In this document: positions 43,344 to 51,804 of the stretch, piece by piece
How positions within the stretch are numbered: the stretch's first letter is position 1
How the letters are laid out: the number at the start of each line of letters is the position of its first letter
Assembly (NCBI RefSeq): GCF_040675465.1
Contig: NZ_JBFAPA010000004.1
Location: 248,001 to 312,000, forward strand
From: Kibdelosporangium sp040675465
GTDB lineage: Bacteria > Actinomycetota > Actinomycetes > Mycobacteriales > Pseudonocardiaceae
Reading direction: 5' to 3'
Length of the DNA: 64,000 nucleotides
Notes under the pieces: model-generated
The model's database searches: none
Told to the model about the DNA's origin: nothing
Seen by the model: the letters and a program-made list of their open reading frames with translations, nothing else
Position numbers and translations under genes: made by a program

Positions 43344-44421
43344 TCACCGACGCGAGGGTGTAGACCGGTGACGAGTCGAGCTTGTGCCGGGCGGCGTCGT
43401 AGCCGCGGGTGACCCGGATGTCGTTGTGGGACAACAGGTCCTGCACCTTCTCGATCGGCACCCCGTTGGCCAGCAAGGTGGTGGCGACGGTACGGCGGGA
43501 GGTGTGCGGGGTGATGGTGTCGGCGGCGGCGAGACCGGCTTCCTTGGCGTAACGGCGCATCGCGAGCCACACGTCGCGCTGGGTCAGCGGCCGGCCGCCG
43601 GCCCTCGCCGGGTCGTGCGGATGCGGCGAGGTGGCCAGCAATGGCCCGGACAGCTCACCCTCCCGTTGGGCGCGCAGCTGGAGGTAGGCGTCCAGCGCGG
43701 CGAGCACGGGCGGGGCCAGCGGGACGAAGTCGCGGGTCTGGCCTTTCTTGGTGTACCACAGGATCCGGTGCCCACGGTCGTACGCCAGGTCCTCGACCTG
43801 CGCGGTGGTCACGCCGGACACCCGCAGTCCAGTGTGGAACATCAACGACAGCAACGCCGAATCCCGGTGCGCCGCTTCAGTTCCCAGCCGGGCGGCGCGC
43901 TGGGCGACGTGGTCGAGCAGCTTGGCCGTCTCCGCCTCGGCCAGCGCCGGAAAAGGGGACTGGCGGTCCACCTTCGGGCGTTTCACCGCCGACACCGGGT
44001 TGCGGTCGGTGACGTCGTTGTCTTCCATGTACTGGTACCAGCTGGAGATCGCGGCCAGCCGACGGGCCACAGTGGACGATGACGCCTTGCGGACCGACCC
44101 GTCCCGCGCGGTGACCGTGAGCGTGGCCTTCCACGCGTCCACATCGGCCCGGCGCGCCTCCATCGGGTCCAAACCCGTGCGGTCACACCAATCCAGCCAC
44201 GCCGCCACGTCACCGAAGTAGGCCCGGCGGGTGTGCTCGGTCTTGTCCGCTTCCAGCCACAACACCGTCAACGCCCGGATCCCGTACCGGTCGGACGGAT
44301 CGGCGGGCGGCAACGCGGGCAACTGCTCCACGGCGTGGACCAGCGCGGCGCGCAACTGCGCGGGCCCGGGGCGGGCGGGTTCGGTGAGCCGGGGTGGCTG
44401 GCGGATCAGGTCGCCGGACAT
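43321..44421 (-). CDS. tyrosine recombinase (XerC/D-like integrase)
   Basis: 366 residues. The N-terminal SAM-like core-binding domain is TEHTRRAYFGDVAAWLDW. Catalytic residues are readable: Arg in FHTGLRVSGV, Lys in YTKKGQTRD, HxxR in ITPHTSRRTVA, second His in LLSHNDIRVT and the Tyr nucleophile in RGYD. It lacks nearby excisionase, other phage genes or a tRNA, so no mobile element boundary could be drawn. It may act as a Xer-type resolvase or be a relic of an element. Twelve bases separate it from the TetR gene upstream. Confidence 0.85.
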   Translation of the reverse strand: MSGDLIRQPPRLTEPARPGPAQLRAALVHAVEQLPALPPADPSDRYGIRALTVLWLEADKTEHTRRAYFGDVAAWLDWCDRTGLDPMEARRADVDAWKATLTVTARDGSVRKASSSTVARRLAAISSWYQYMEDNDVTDRNPVSAVKRPKVDRQSPFPALAEAETAKLLDHVAQRAARLGTEAAHRDSALLSLMFHTGLRVSGVTTAQVEDLAYDRGHRILWYTKKGQTRDFVPLAPPVLAALDAYLQLRAQREGELSGPLLATSPHPHDPARAGGRPLTQRDVWLAMRRYAKEAGLAAADTITPHTSRRTVATTLLANGVPIEKVQDLLSHNDIRVTRGYDAARHKLDSSPVYTLASVISRHQPE

Positions 44422-44433
44422 ACCCCGATCATG

Positions 44434-45006
44434 TCACGGCCGCAGCCCCGCGACGGCCAACGCGAGCAGCCTGTCGGAGACATCCGTGGCGTCGGTGTCC
44501 TGCTCGGCCGCCAGCGCGATCCCGTTGGCCAGCTTGAGCAGGTCGCGCAGGTCCACCTCGGCGCGGACACTGCCCTGCGCCTTGGCCCGGTCGAGCAGCC
44601 GTTCCCCCGCGTCATACACCAGCACGTGACAGGAGCGCGCGACCTCGGACCCACGGTCGTGCAGCGCGGCCATCAGCGCTTTGGCCAGGCCGCGGTAGGT
44701 GGTGGAGTGCTGGATGATCCGCTTCAGGAACTCCACGAGCGCCTGGTAGGCGTCCGGCTGCCGCTCGAGCTCCTTCGCGGCGTCCATCAGCGTGCCGATC
44801 CGCTCGAGGAACACCGCCTCGATCAGGTCCAGCCGGGTGGGGAAGTGCCGGTAGAGCGTGCCGGAGCCGACACCCGCGCGTTTGGCGATGTCGTCCAGCG
44901 GCGCCTCGGTGCCGTGCTCGGCGAACGCCGCCTTGGCCGCGTCCAGCAGGCGTTCGTAGTTGCGCCGTGCGTCCGCGCGCATCGGACGGACCGGTCCGAT
45001 CGTCAT
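44434..45006 (-). CDS. TetR/AcrR family regulator of the divergent MFS operon
   Basis: 190 residues. HTH: APLDDIAKRAGVGSGTLYRH, followed by FPTRLDLIEAVF; the C-terminal part (RDLLKLANGIALAAEQD) matches the SbtR-like TetR subgroup. It is divergent from the MFS/NmrA operon, and two near-identical palindromes lie between. Likely represses both directions. The longer GTG or ATG start (TIGPVRPMRADA) could be trimmed to the internal Met nine codons in. Confidence 0.88.
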   Translation of the reverse strand: MTIGPVRPMRADARRNYERLLDAAKAAFAEHGTEAPLDDIAKRAGVGSGTLYRHFPTRLDLIEAVFLERIGTLMDAAKELERQPDAYQALVEFLKRIIQHSTTYRGLAKALMAALHDRGSEVARSCHVLVYDAGERLLDRAKAQGSVRAEVDLRDLLKLANGIALAAEQDTDATDVSDRLLALAVAGLRP

Positions 45007-45028
45007 TCACCACCACACCCTTGCCAAC

Positions 45029-45043
45029 CGGGGACAGTCTCCG
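45029..45043. promoter_or_regulatory. operator copy 1, TetR/MFS intergenic region
   Basis: CGGGGACAGTCTCCG is a 15-base imperfect palindrome (one mismatched pair), 22 bases upstream of the regulator start. Its centre is 33 bases, about three helix turns, from copy 2. Confidence 0.6.
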
Positions 45044-45061
45044 TATCGTAGACGACGTAAC

Positions 45062-45076
45062 CGGGGACTCTCCCCG
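45062..45076. promoter_or_regulatory. operator copy 2, TetR/MFS intergenic region
   Basis: CGGGGACTCTCCCCG is a palindrome with perfect arms CGGGGA/TCCCCG and spacer CTC. Both copies are preceded by AAC and share the AACCGGGGAC core. Confidence 0.65.
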
Positions 45077-45134
45077 TTTAAGGCCGCTGGGGTCCTTTCT
45101 GATCACATTGTCGCGCAAGGAGCTGCCCACACCC

Positions 45135-46481
45135 ATGTCGACACCCGTGTCACCACCGCGTGCCCGCAGTTCGGGTCTCGCCCTGACAGTGATCGTCAGC
45201 TGTCAGCTGATGATCGTTCTCGATGCAACGGTGATGACCATCGCGCTGCCGAAAATCCAAGCTGACCTGGGCTTTAGTGCGGCCGGACTGTCCTGGGTGC
45301 AGAACGCGTACCTGCTGACCGTGGGCGGCCTGCTGCTGCTCGGCGGCCGCGCCGGTGACATCCTCGGCCGCCGCCGTGTGTACGTCACCGGTGTCCTCGT
45401 CTTCGCGATGGCGTCTTTGGCCGGTGGGTTCGCTGGCTCGGCGGGCTGGTTGCTCGCGGCACGGGCGATCCAGGGCGTCGGGGGAGCGCTGGCCGCGCCA
45501 GGAGCGATGGCGCTGATCGCCACCACCTTCCCGGCGGGCCCGCGCCGAAACCGCGCGATCGGGATGTTCTCCCTGGTCTCCGGCTCGGGCTCGGCGATCG
45601 GGATGATCCTCGGCGGCCTGGTGATGTCCGCGGCGTCCTGGCGGTGGGCGCTGTTCATCAACGTGCCGGTCGGCGTGGCCATCGCGCTGCTCGCCCCGGT
45701 CGTGATCACCGAAACCGTCCGCGTGCCGGGCCGGTTCGACCTGGCCGGCGCGGTGACCTCGACCCTGGGGTCGGCGAGCTTGGTCTACGGGTTCATCTCC
45801 GCCGCGACCGACGGCTGGTCCGCGGCAGCCACCCTCGTCGCGTTCGCCGCGGGCGTTGGGCTGTTGGCGGCCTTCATCTCCATCGAATCCCGTGCGGCTC
45901 AACCGATCATGCCGTTGCGGCTGTTCGCCAGCCGGACCCGCTTGGCCGCGTATTCGGCGATGCTTCTGTTGCCGGCGGCCATGTTCGGCGCGTTCTTCTT
46001 CCTGACCCAGTTCCTGCAGCGACAGCTGGCGTTCTCGCCATTGGGGGCCGGGCTGGCGCTGGTGCCGTTGCCCGCGGCGATGATCGTGGTCGTCCGGCTC
46101 ATGCCACGGCTCGTGCCGCTGCTGGGCCGGGCACGGCTCGTGATGTGCGGCATCACGTTGATCATCGTCGCCGATCTGTGGCTGACCGCGCTGACGCCGT
46201 CGACGGGCTACTTCACCGGCCTGCTGGGCCCGACGCTGGTGCTGGGGGTCGGCGTCGGGTTCAGCTTCGTCCCGCTGAACCTGACGATCCTCAACGACAT
46301 CCCGCCCGAGGACGCTGGTGCCGCGTCGGGCGCCACCCAGACCCTGCAGCAGACCGGCGGCGCCATCGGCCTGGCCGTCCTGGTCACCGCTGCGGCCGAC
46401 TTCACCACGCCTTTCATCGTCAGCACGGCATTCGCCGGCGCTGCACTGCTCGCCATTGTGCTGTTTCCGAGGAGGACATGA
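45135..46481 (+). CDS. MFS transporter (DHA2-like drug exporter)
   Basis: 448 residues, strongly hydrophobic. First-helix motif LDATVMTIALPKIQADLGF and the loop GGRAGDILGRRRVY are those of EmrB/QacA-type exporters; the N-terminus is hydrophilic. AAGGAG lies at 45116-45121 (a longish 13-base spacing). It is divergent from a TetR gene with twin operators and coupled to an NmrA-like gene by an ATGA overlap, a common efflux-plus-detoxification arrangement. Substrate unknown. Confidence 0.88.
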   Translation: MSTPVSPPRARSSGLALTVIVSCQLMIVLDATVMTIALPKIQADLGFSAAGLSWVQNAYLLTVGGLLLLGGRAGDILGRRRVYVTGVLVFAMASLAGGFAGSAGWLLAARAIQGVGGALAAPGAMALIATTFPAGPRRNRAIGMFSLVSGSGSAIGMILGGLVMSAASWRWALFINVPVGVAIALLAPVVITETVRVPGRFDLAGAVTSTLGSASLVYGFISAATDGWSAAATLVAFAAGVGLLAAFISIESRAAQPIMPLRLFASRTRLAAYSAMLLLPAAMFGAFFFLTQFLQRQLAFSPLGAGLALVPLPAAMIVVVRLMPRLVPLLGRARLVMCGITLIIVADLWLTALTPSTGYFTGLLGPTLVLGVGVGFSFVPLNLTILNDIPPEDAGAASGATQTLQQTGGAIGLAVLVTAAADFTTPFIVSTAFAGAALLAIVLFPRRT

Positions 46482-47332
46482 TGATCCTGGTCACCGGCTC
46501 GACCGGAACCCAGGGCGGCGCCACCGCCCGCCACCTGCTGCACCGCGGTCGTGAGGTCCGCGCGCTCGTCCGTGATGTTGGTAGTCCGGCGGCGAAGACG
46601 TTGGAGTCGCTGGGCGCCACTCTCGTCGCGGGCGACATGACCGACCGTGCCTCGCTGGACGCCGCGATGTCCGGAGTGGACGGTGTGTTCAGCGTCCAGC
46701 CCGCCGGCCCGGACGAAGTCGCGATGGGCTTGGCGGTGGCCGACGCCGCGGCGGCCGCGGGTGTCGCGCACCTCGTCTACACGTCGGTCGCGGGCGTCGA
46801 GCGCATCACCGGTCTGCCCAGCTGGAACACCAAGCTGCAGATCGAGAACCACATCCGGTCGCTGGGGATCCCGTTCACGTTCCTGCGTCCCGTGAAGTTC
46901 ATGGACAACCTCCGCAGCAGCCTGGACCTCGAGACCGGCGAGATCCACGACCTGTGGAACCCCGGCACCCCGACGCAGGTCATCGCGGGCGACGACATCG
47001 GCTGGTTCGGCGCCGACGCGTTCATCGACCCGGAAACCCATGTGGGCCAGGCGTGGGAGCTCGCGGGTGACGACCTCAGCCACACCCAGATGGCCGCCGA
47101 GCTCAGCGAGACTCTGGGCCGGCCGATCACCTACCACCAGGACGACCCGGACGAGTTCGCCGCCAAACGCAGCGTCCCGGCCGAGACCATCCGCCGGGCG
47201 GTGTCCCTGATCGGCGACCACATCTGGCAGGCGGACATCCCCGCCCTGCGCGCCATCCACCCGGACCTGCTGACCTTCCGCGCCTGGCTCACCCACCCCG
47301 CCAACCCGATCCGCACACCCGTCGCCGGCTAG
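46478..47332 (+). CDS. NmrA-like NAD(P)-binding protein
   Basis: 284 residues from ATG 46478 (or 46481), with GGAGG immediately upstream and a four-base overlap with the MFS stop. The Rossmann motif is LVTGSTGTQGGATARHLL, followed by LVRDVGSPAAKTL, and AHLVYTSVAG is the usual strand. NmrA/HSCARG-type proteins sense NADPH or reduce quinones and carbonyls. In this operon it probably modifies the compound that the TetR protein senses. Confidence 0.85.
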   Translation: MMILVTGSTGTQGGATARHLLHRGREVRALVRDVGSPAAKTLESLGATLVAGDMTDRASLDAAMSGVDGVFSVQPAGPDEVAMGLAVADAAAAAGVAHLVYTSVAGVERITGLPSWNTKLQIENHIRSLGIPFTFLRPVKFMDNLRSSLDLETGEIHDLWNPGTPTQVIAGDDIGWFGADAFIDPETHVGQAWELAGDDLSHTQMAAELSETLGRPITYHQDDPDEFAAKRSVPAETIRRAVSLIGDHIWQADIPALRAIHPDLLTFRAWLTHPANPIRTPVAG

Positions 47333-47441
47333 TGGCTCACGATGAGAAGCGCGATCAAACCGCAACCTCCCAGCGGTCGCCCGCGTTGATCTGGGGCTGA
47401 GCCGTGTCACGGTCGTGATCACCGCACCGCAGGCTGGACCC

Positions 47442-49004
47442 ATGCGAACTGGGGTGTTCCTGCGCTGGGTGGCGCATCCGTTGACCGTCGGGGCTACGGC
47501 GGTGCTGCTGCTCAACGACCACGTGCTCAAGCAGGCGTGGCCGGGTCTCGTCACCGGCAAGCTCAGTGACGTGGCCGGGCTGGTGGTGGCACCGCCGGCC
47601 CTCGGGCTGCTGTTCGGGTTGTTCCTGACCGGCCGGATCGGTGCCGCGGCCGCGGTTCTGGTGACCGGAGCCGGATTCACGGTGGTCAAGCTGACCTCGG
47701 CGGGCGCCCAGTTCGCGTCGGAGGCGTGGTCGGTGGTCAACGGTCCGTCAGCCATCCTGGCGGATCCCACCGACCTGGTCGCGCTGCCCGCGCTGGGCCT
47801 CACCTGGTGGACGTGGCGCCGGGCATCGGCGGCCGCACCATTGCCGGACAGCGTGGTCTCCCGGTTCCGGGTGATCATCGGGGTCCCGTTCGCAGTTCTG
47901 GCGATCGCCGCGACTTCGGCGGCCCAAGGGCCCTCGTCGGTCGACTCGGTGAAAAGCACCGACGCTCTGGTGGTGATCAGTGTGGGCGGACGGGACTACA
48001 GCTCCCCGTCCGGTCTCGGCAACTGGACACCTGCGCCCTGGTCACCGATGTCCCCGCCGGAGCCACCGCAGCGCAAGATCGAAGCCTGCGTGCCCGACGA
48101 CGCCGCACACTGCTACCGGGTGCACGGCGGCGGTGATCTCTACGCCAGTGAGAAGGAGCCGCGCGGTGGCCGCCTGCTCGGCGTTGACGAAACGACGGAC
48201 GCCCGCCGCACCTGGCACACGGCGTGGGAAGTGCCCGCCGCTCGGTGGTCGTTCATCGTGCGCCAGCACCGGGTCCCCAGCGCGGAGACCTACCCGTCTG
48301 AGGTGGCCAGCGTCGACATCGTGGTCCGCACCGTCCCGGGTGGCCACGAGGTGTTCGTGGCCAACGGCGTGGAAGGGCTGGCGGTCCGCGATGTCAACGG
48401 CACTTGGCGCCGGGTGCCGGTCGTGGACACGGCGGCCGGGCTGGACATCCGGCCAGTCCCGCTCACCCAGTTCGGCCGGGCGGTCAGCGACGAGTTCATC
48501 GCGGCCGGATTGCTGACTCTGCTCGCGCTGCTGCTTGGGTTGACAGTGGCGGCCGGCCGGGCTCGTGCCCAGCGCGGCCGCGCGGGCTCGGTCATGTGGC
48601 TTCCCCTCGGTGTTCTGTTCGTCATCGTGGTGTCCATCCCGATCCTCGTCGCGGCGTCATTCATCACCCCGGGCTCCGCGTCGACTCAACTCGCGCTGGT
48701 GTTCGCACTGTGCGTGGTCGCCGTCGCCATCGCTGTCACGCTGCCTCAACAGGCACTGCGCCGATCGCGCACCTCAGTGGTCATCGCCGCCGCCGTCCTG
48801 ACCGGACTGGCGTACATCGGACCCGTTCTGGGCTGGACGATGGGCCACCCCCAGGACCGCAGCCCTGCCCTGCAACTCGGTGCACTCCTCGCGGCAGTGA
48901 GCCTGGTCCTGGTCATCGCGGCCGGCTGGTGGGCCGGCCGCAGTCCGACCCCACAGCAGCAACCCGTTGACAGCACAGACGGAAATCCGCGTGCCCTCGA
49001 GTGA
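47442..49004 (+). CDS. polytopic membrane protein of unknown function
   Basis: 520 residues. Three or four helices near the N-terminus include LLLNDHVLKQAWPGLVTGKL and SDVAGLVVAPPALGLLFGLF, a conserved-looking pattern. A soluble domain (about residues 175-350) with two cysteines (IEACVPDDAAHCYRVHGGGD) probably lies outside, and three or four more helices close the protein. I do not recognise the family. ATG 47442 is preferred; a GTG at 47415 in frame adds nine residues. Confidence 0.6.
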   Translation: MRTGVFLRWVAHPLTVGATAVLLLNDHVLKQAWPGLVTGKLSDVAGLVVAPPALGLLFGLFLTGRIGAAAAVLVTGAGFTVVKLTSAGAQFASEAWSVVNGPSAILADPTDLVALPALGLTWWTWRRASAAAPLPDSVVSRFRVIIGVPFAVLAIAATSAAQGPSSVDSVKSTDALVVISVGGRDYSSPSGLGNWTPAPWSPMSPPEPPQRKIEACVPDDAAHCYRVHGGGDLYASEKEPRGGRLLGVDETTDARRTWHTAWEVPAARWSFIVRQHRVPSAETYPSEVASVDIVVRTVPGGHEVFVANGVEGLAVRDVNGTWRRVPVVDTAAGLDIRPVPLTQFGRAVSDEFIAAGLLTLLALLLGLTVAAGRARAQRGRAGSVMWLPLGVLFVIVVSIPILVAASFITPGSASTQLALVFALCVVAVAIAVTLPQQALRRSRTSVVIAAAVLTGLAYIGPVLGWTMGHPQDRSPALQLGALLAAVSLVLVIAAGWWAGRSPTPQQQPVDSTDGNPRALE

Positions 49005-49054
49005 CCCTGCCGGGAAGATGAGCCGTTCGTTGCGGTGAGCGAAGGGGGAGCGGC

Positions 49055-49228
49055 GTGGGTGCGTTCAGCGACTCCTTGATCGGCGTGGCCGCACTTGAGG
49101 ACGCGGTGGTCGCCGCGGCCGGTGGCCGGGCTGATGACGCCGAAACCTGCGTCCTTGCTACTCACGCTCAGCCGTCACGGGGACACCGGCCTGATCGCAA
49201 CACATCCCAGGCGTTGCTGACGCGGTGA
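49055..49228 (+). CDS. short hypothetical ORF with good ribosome site
   Basis: 57 codons from GTG 49055, with GGGGGAG at 49044-49050. The first 35 residues (GAFSDSLIGVAALEDAVVAA, AGGRADDAETCVLATH) look like a natural small protein; the remainder runs antisense over the 3' end of the methyltransferase gene and does not. It may be the front end of a truncated gene. Function unknown. Confidence 0.3.
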   Translation: MGAFSDSLIGVAALEDAVVAAAGGRADDAETCVLATHAQPSRGHRPDRNTSQALLTR

Positions 49229-50090
49229 TCTCGGTGACGGCGACGCGGTAGAGGGCGGAGGCGTGTTCGTTGCGGTGCTGGGCTTCGAACCAGGGTTTGC
49301 CGGCGTCCAGAGTGGACACATCGGACCGAAGCCTGAAGCCTCGCTTGGCGAAGAAATCCGGGACCTGGTCGGGGTGCAGGCCGAAAGTCCAGGGTTCGCC
49401 TGCCTTGGCCACCGCGCGCACCCAGCGGCGCGCTTCCGGGAACGGTGACGGTTCGGCCAGCGCGCGGATGTCCACATAGGTCACGATCAGGGTGCCGCCC
49501 GCGTGCCCGAGGTCGTGGATGACCGCCAGCGTGCCGTCGATCGCCTCGGGGGTGAGGTAGTTCGTCACGCCCTCCCAGACGAACACCGTCGGCTGCGTAC
49601 GGTCGAAACCGGACTCGAACAGCCGCTCGGTGAGGTCATCGGTCTCGAAGTCCACCGGCACGTAGGTGACGTGCTCGCGCGCCACGTCCAAACCGGCGAC
49701 CACCCGGCGCTTCTCGGCCTGCGTCAACGGGTGGTCGACCTCGAACACCCGCTTGTCCGCCAACGCCTCCAGGCGATGAGCCCGCGTGTCGTAGCCGGCG
49801 CCCAGCAGAACACACTGCGCCGCCTCGGCATCCGCCAACGCGTCGTCGATGACCTTGGTGCGCGCGATCGCCGACGGCCGCGGACCCGGTCCGGCGAACG
49901 CGTCGTACAGCCCCGTGGCCAACCGCCGCACCCCTGTCACCCCGCTCGCGGCCGCCAAGGCGCGAAACGCCGGACGCAGGAACGCGTCCGCATACGGGTC
50001 CTCGAACAACCGGCTGCCCGCCGGGCGTTTCGACTCGAACGCGCGTTGCAACGCGACCGTCTCGGCGGTGAAACTCGCCCGTGAATCCAT
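49158..50090 (-). CDS. SAM-dependent methyltransferase, PPM/TIGR00027 family
   Basis: 310 residues from ATG 50090, with GGGAGG seven bases upstream. The N-terminus ASFTAETVALQRAFESKRPA and LFEDPYADAF, then ARTKVIDDALADAE and VLLGAGYDTRAHRL, are the marks of this leucine-carboxyl-methyltransferase-like family, which is expanded in actinomycetes and mostly uncharacterised. FVWEGVTNYLTPEAIDGTL follows. Probably O-methylates a small molecule. Confidence 0.88.
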   Translation of the reverse strand: MDSRASFTAETVALQRAFESKRPAGSRLFEDPYADAFLRPAFRALAAASGVTGVRRLATGLYDAFAGPGPRPSAIARTKVIDDALADAEAAQCVLLGAGYDTRAHRLEALADKRVFEVDHPLTQAEKRRVVAGLDVAREHVTYVPVDFETDDLTERLFESGFDRTQPTVFVWEGVTNYLTPEAIDGTLAVIHDLGHAGGTLIVTYVDIRALAEPSPFPEARRWVRAVAKAGEPWTFGLHPDQVPDFFAKRGFRLRSDVSTLDAGKPWFEAQHRNEHASALYRVAVTEITASATPGMCCDQAGVPVTAERE

Positions 50091-50145
50091 CGCTTTTCCT
50101 CCCCAGACCGGACCTCCGGTAACCCTATGCCGATCGGCGGTGGGG

Positions 50146-50748
50146 TCAGGCTCGTTCCGGCGAAGACACGAACGCGGCCTGAAGCCGCAGCAGCCCCTCG
50201 ACCCCTTCCAGGAAGGTCGCACAGATCGGTTCGGGGTCGGACAGGCAGCCAGTGGCCATTGCCCCGTCTCGCAACAGGACGAAGTGCCGGGCAGCGGGTC
50301 CGGTCGGCGCGTCCCCCATGCGGGCCAGCACCTCGGTGATCGTCTGCGCGAACCATTGGCGGTGAGCGAGGACGGCTTTGTGCACGGGGTGGGCCGGATC
50401 GGGATACTCCACCGCGGCGTTGAGGAAGGCGCAGCCGCGGAAGCCGGGGGACCGGATACCGGCCGCGATGGATTCGGCGATGGCCCGGAGAGTGTCGGGC
50501 GTGGGCAGTCCCTGGGCGACGATGGCGTTCACCTGGTCGCGGATTGCCTGGTCGGCTTCTCGCAGGTAGCAGACGATCAGGTCGTCCTTGCCGGGGAAGT
50601 GGCGGTACAGGGTCGCCCTGGTCACTTTCGCCTCGGCAACGATCCGGTCCACGCCGACGGAGTGGATCCCCTCCAGGTAGAAGAGCCGGGTCGCCGTGCT
50701 GAGCAGGCGTGACCGCGCTTCGGAGGACTGGCCGTGGACGTTCGTCAT
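50146..50748 (-). CDS. TetR/AcrR family regulator, divergent from DUF308 gene
   Basis: 200 residues from ATG 50748 (a second ATG at 50751). The HTH is SVGVDRIVAEAKVTRATLYR, followed by HFPGKDDLIVCYLR; the C-terminal part (GFRGCAFLNAAVEYPDPAHP) fits a group related to RutR/YcdC-like regulators. A palindrome AGAACG-TT-CGTTCT sits 20 bases upstream, next to a TTGACA box for the divergent gene, so it probably represses that gene. Confidence 0.85.
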   Translation of the reverse strand: MTNVHGQSSEARSRLLSTATRLFYLEGIHSVGVDRIVAEAKVTRATLYRHFPGKDDLIVCYLREADQAIRDQVNAIVAQGLPTPDTLRAIAESIAAGIRSPGFRGCAFLNAAVEYPDPAHPVHKAVLAHRQWFAQTITEVLARMGDAPTGPAARHFVLLRDGAMATGCLSDPEPICATFLEGVEGLLRLQAAFVSSPERA

Positions 50749-50767
50749 CATCAGCACTCTAGCAGAT

Positions 50768-50781
50768 AGAACGTTCGTTCT
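50768..50781. promoter_or_regulatory. operator for TetR 50146-50748
   Basis: AGAACG and CGTTCT are exact complements around TT. The site abuts TTGACA (50781-50786), a likely -35 for the DUF308 gene. A second GAACGTTC at 50821-50828 lies between the presumed start point and the ribosome site. Confidence 0.65.
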
Positions 50782-50855
50782 TGACACGACCGGCGGCGGC
50801 TGACACTCTCGAAAGAGACCGAACGTTCTCCCTCTCGAACATCCAAGGAGTTCTC

Positions 50856-51413
50856 GTGAGTACCCGTGCCGTCGCGGCTTCCGTCACCATCGCGCCTGCC
50901 TTGCGACGCTTGTACTTCGTCCGTTTCGGATTCGCCGTTGTCTGGGCGGGCCTGCTGTTCACCACCGCATCACGGCTCGGGCCGATCAGTGTCACGCTGC
51001 TCGTGTTGTACCCACTGTTCGACGTCGTCGCAGCCTTCATCGACATCCGCTCGTCCCAGGCCACCAAATCCGCGCTGGGCCTGTACGTGAACATCGTGAT
51101 CAGCGGGCTCGCCGCCATCGGCCTCGCCGTCGCGGCCACCTCCGGCATCCCAGCGGTATTGCGTGCGTGGGGAGCCTGGGCAATCGCATCAGGTCTTACC
51201 CAGCTCATCGTCGGCCTCAGCCGCCGCGCACTGGGCGGCCAATGGCCCGTGATCATCAGCGGCGCCATCTCCACGGTCGCCGGAACGACCTTCATCCTGC
51301 AAGCCGCACAGCCCAACGCATCGCTGACCACCCTCGCCGGCTACGCCACCCTCGGCGGCGTGTTCTTCCTCGTCTCAGCGATACGCCTCGGCCACCCCGC
51401 CAAAACACTCTGA
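50856..51413 (+). CDS. DUF308 (HdeD-like) membrane protein
   Basis: 185 residues with six hydrophobic helices (for example FGFAVVWAGLLFTTAS, VTLLVLYPLFDVVAAFIDI, WAIASGLTQLIVGLSRR), fitting the DUF308/HdeD layout. HdeD proteins are linked to acid and membrane stress, but mechanism is unknown. Start GTG 50856 has AAGGAG five bases upstream. Controlled by the divergent TetR gene through the two GAACGTTC sites. Confidence 0.75.
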   Translation: MSTRAVAASVTIAPALRRLYFVRFGFAVVWAGLLFTTASRLGPISVTLLVLYPLFDVVAAFIDIRSSQATKSALGLYVNIVISGLAAIGLAVAATSGIPAVLRAWGAWAIASGLTQLIVGLSRRALGGQWPVIISGAISTVAGTTFILQAAQPNASLTTLAGYATLGGVFFLVSAIRLGHPAKTL

Positions 51414-51804
51414 CCCGCATCCAAGTCACCGTCCGGCGTCACAACGTTGTGATGCCAAGGCTCTGCTCAGCTGACCAGAATGGACGGAGATCAGGTGATC
51501 GCAGTTCGACCAGAACCAAACCCGGTTGTGGCTCGTCGGTGAGCCAATAGACAGCGATCGAATGCGGCCAAGTCCTTCACCACACCGGACGAGAACGCGA
51601 TCGACCTCAAGGCGGCCTCGGACAACGAGTCCACCATCCTCGAAACAACCGGATGTGGGGCTTCCGGCGCAACGCCAAACCATCTGGAACCACCGCGTTG
51701 GGCGAGATCGTGGCGGACCGGTGGCCGTGTCCCTTTCGGTGGTCTTCGGCAGCGGCGCGGCAGCGAACCTCGTGGAGGAACAGCCGAGCCAAACCTCCGA
51801 TCGC
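51414..51804. other. intergenic region of about 390 bases, possibly decayed
   Basis: No frame on either strand shows a recognisable product or convincing ribosome site. It has a near-perfect palindrome at 51436-51457 soon after the DUF308 stop. Local GC content is lower than in flanking genes and codon-position bias is weak, so it may be old coding DNA. Confidence 0.4.
51436..51457. promoter_or_regulatory. palindrome downstream of DUF308 gene
   Basis: GGCGTCACAAC and GTTGTGATGCC are complementary except for one G-T pair and are directly adjacent. A loopless palindrome fits a protein-binding site better than a terminator, although it is placed where a terminator could be. Confidence 0.35.

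Noticed and set aside
43321..45006. Integrative element bounded by the recombinase
   Set aside because: No direct repeats, tRNA end, excisionase or phage genes were found around it.
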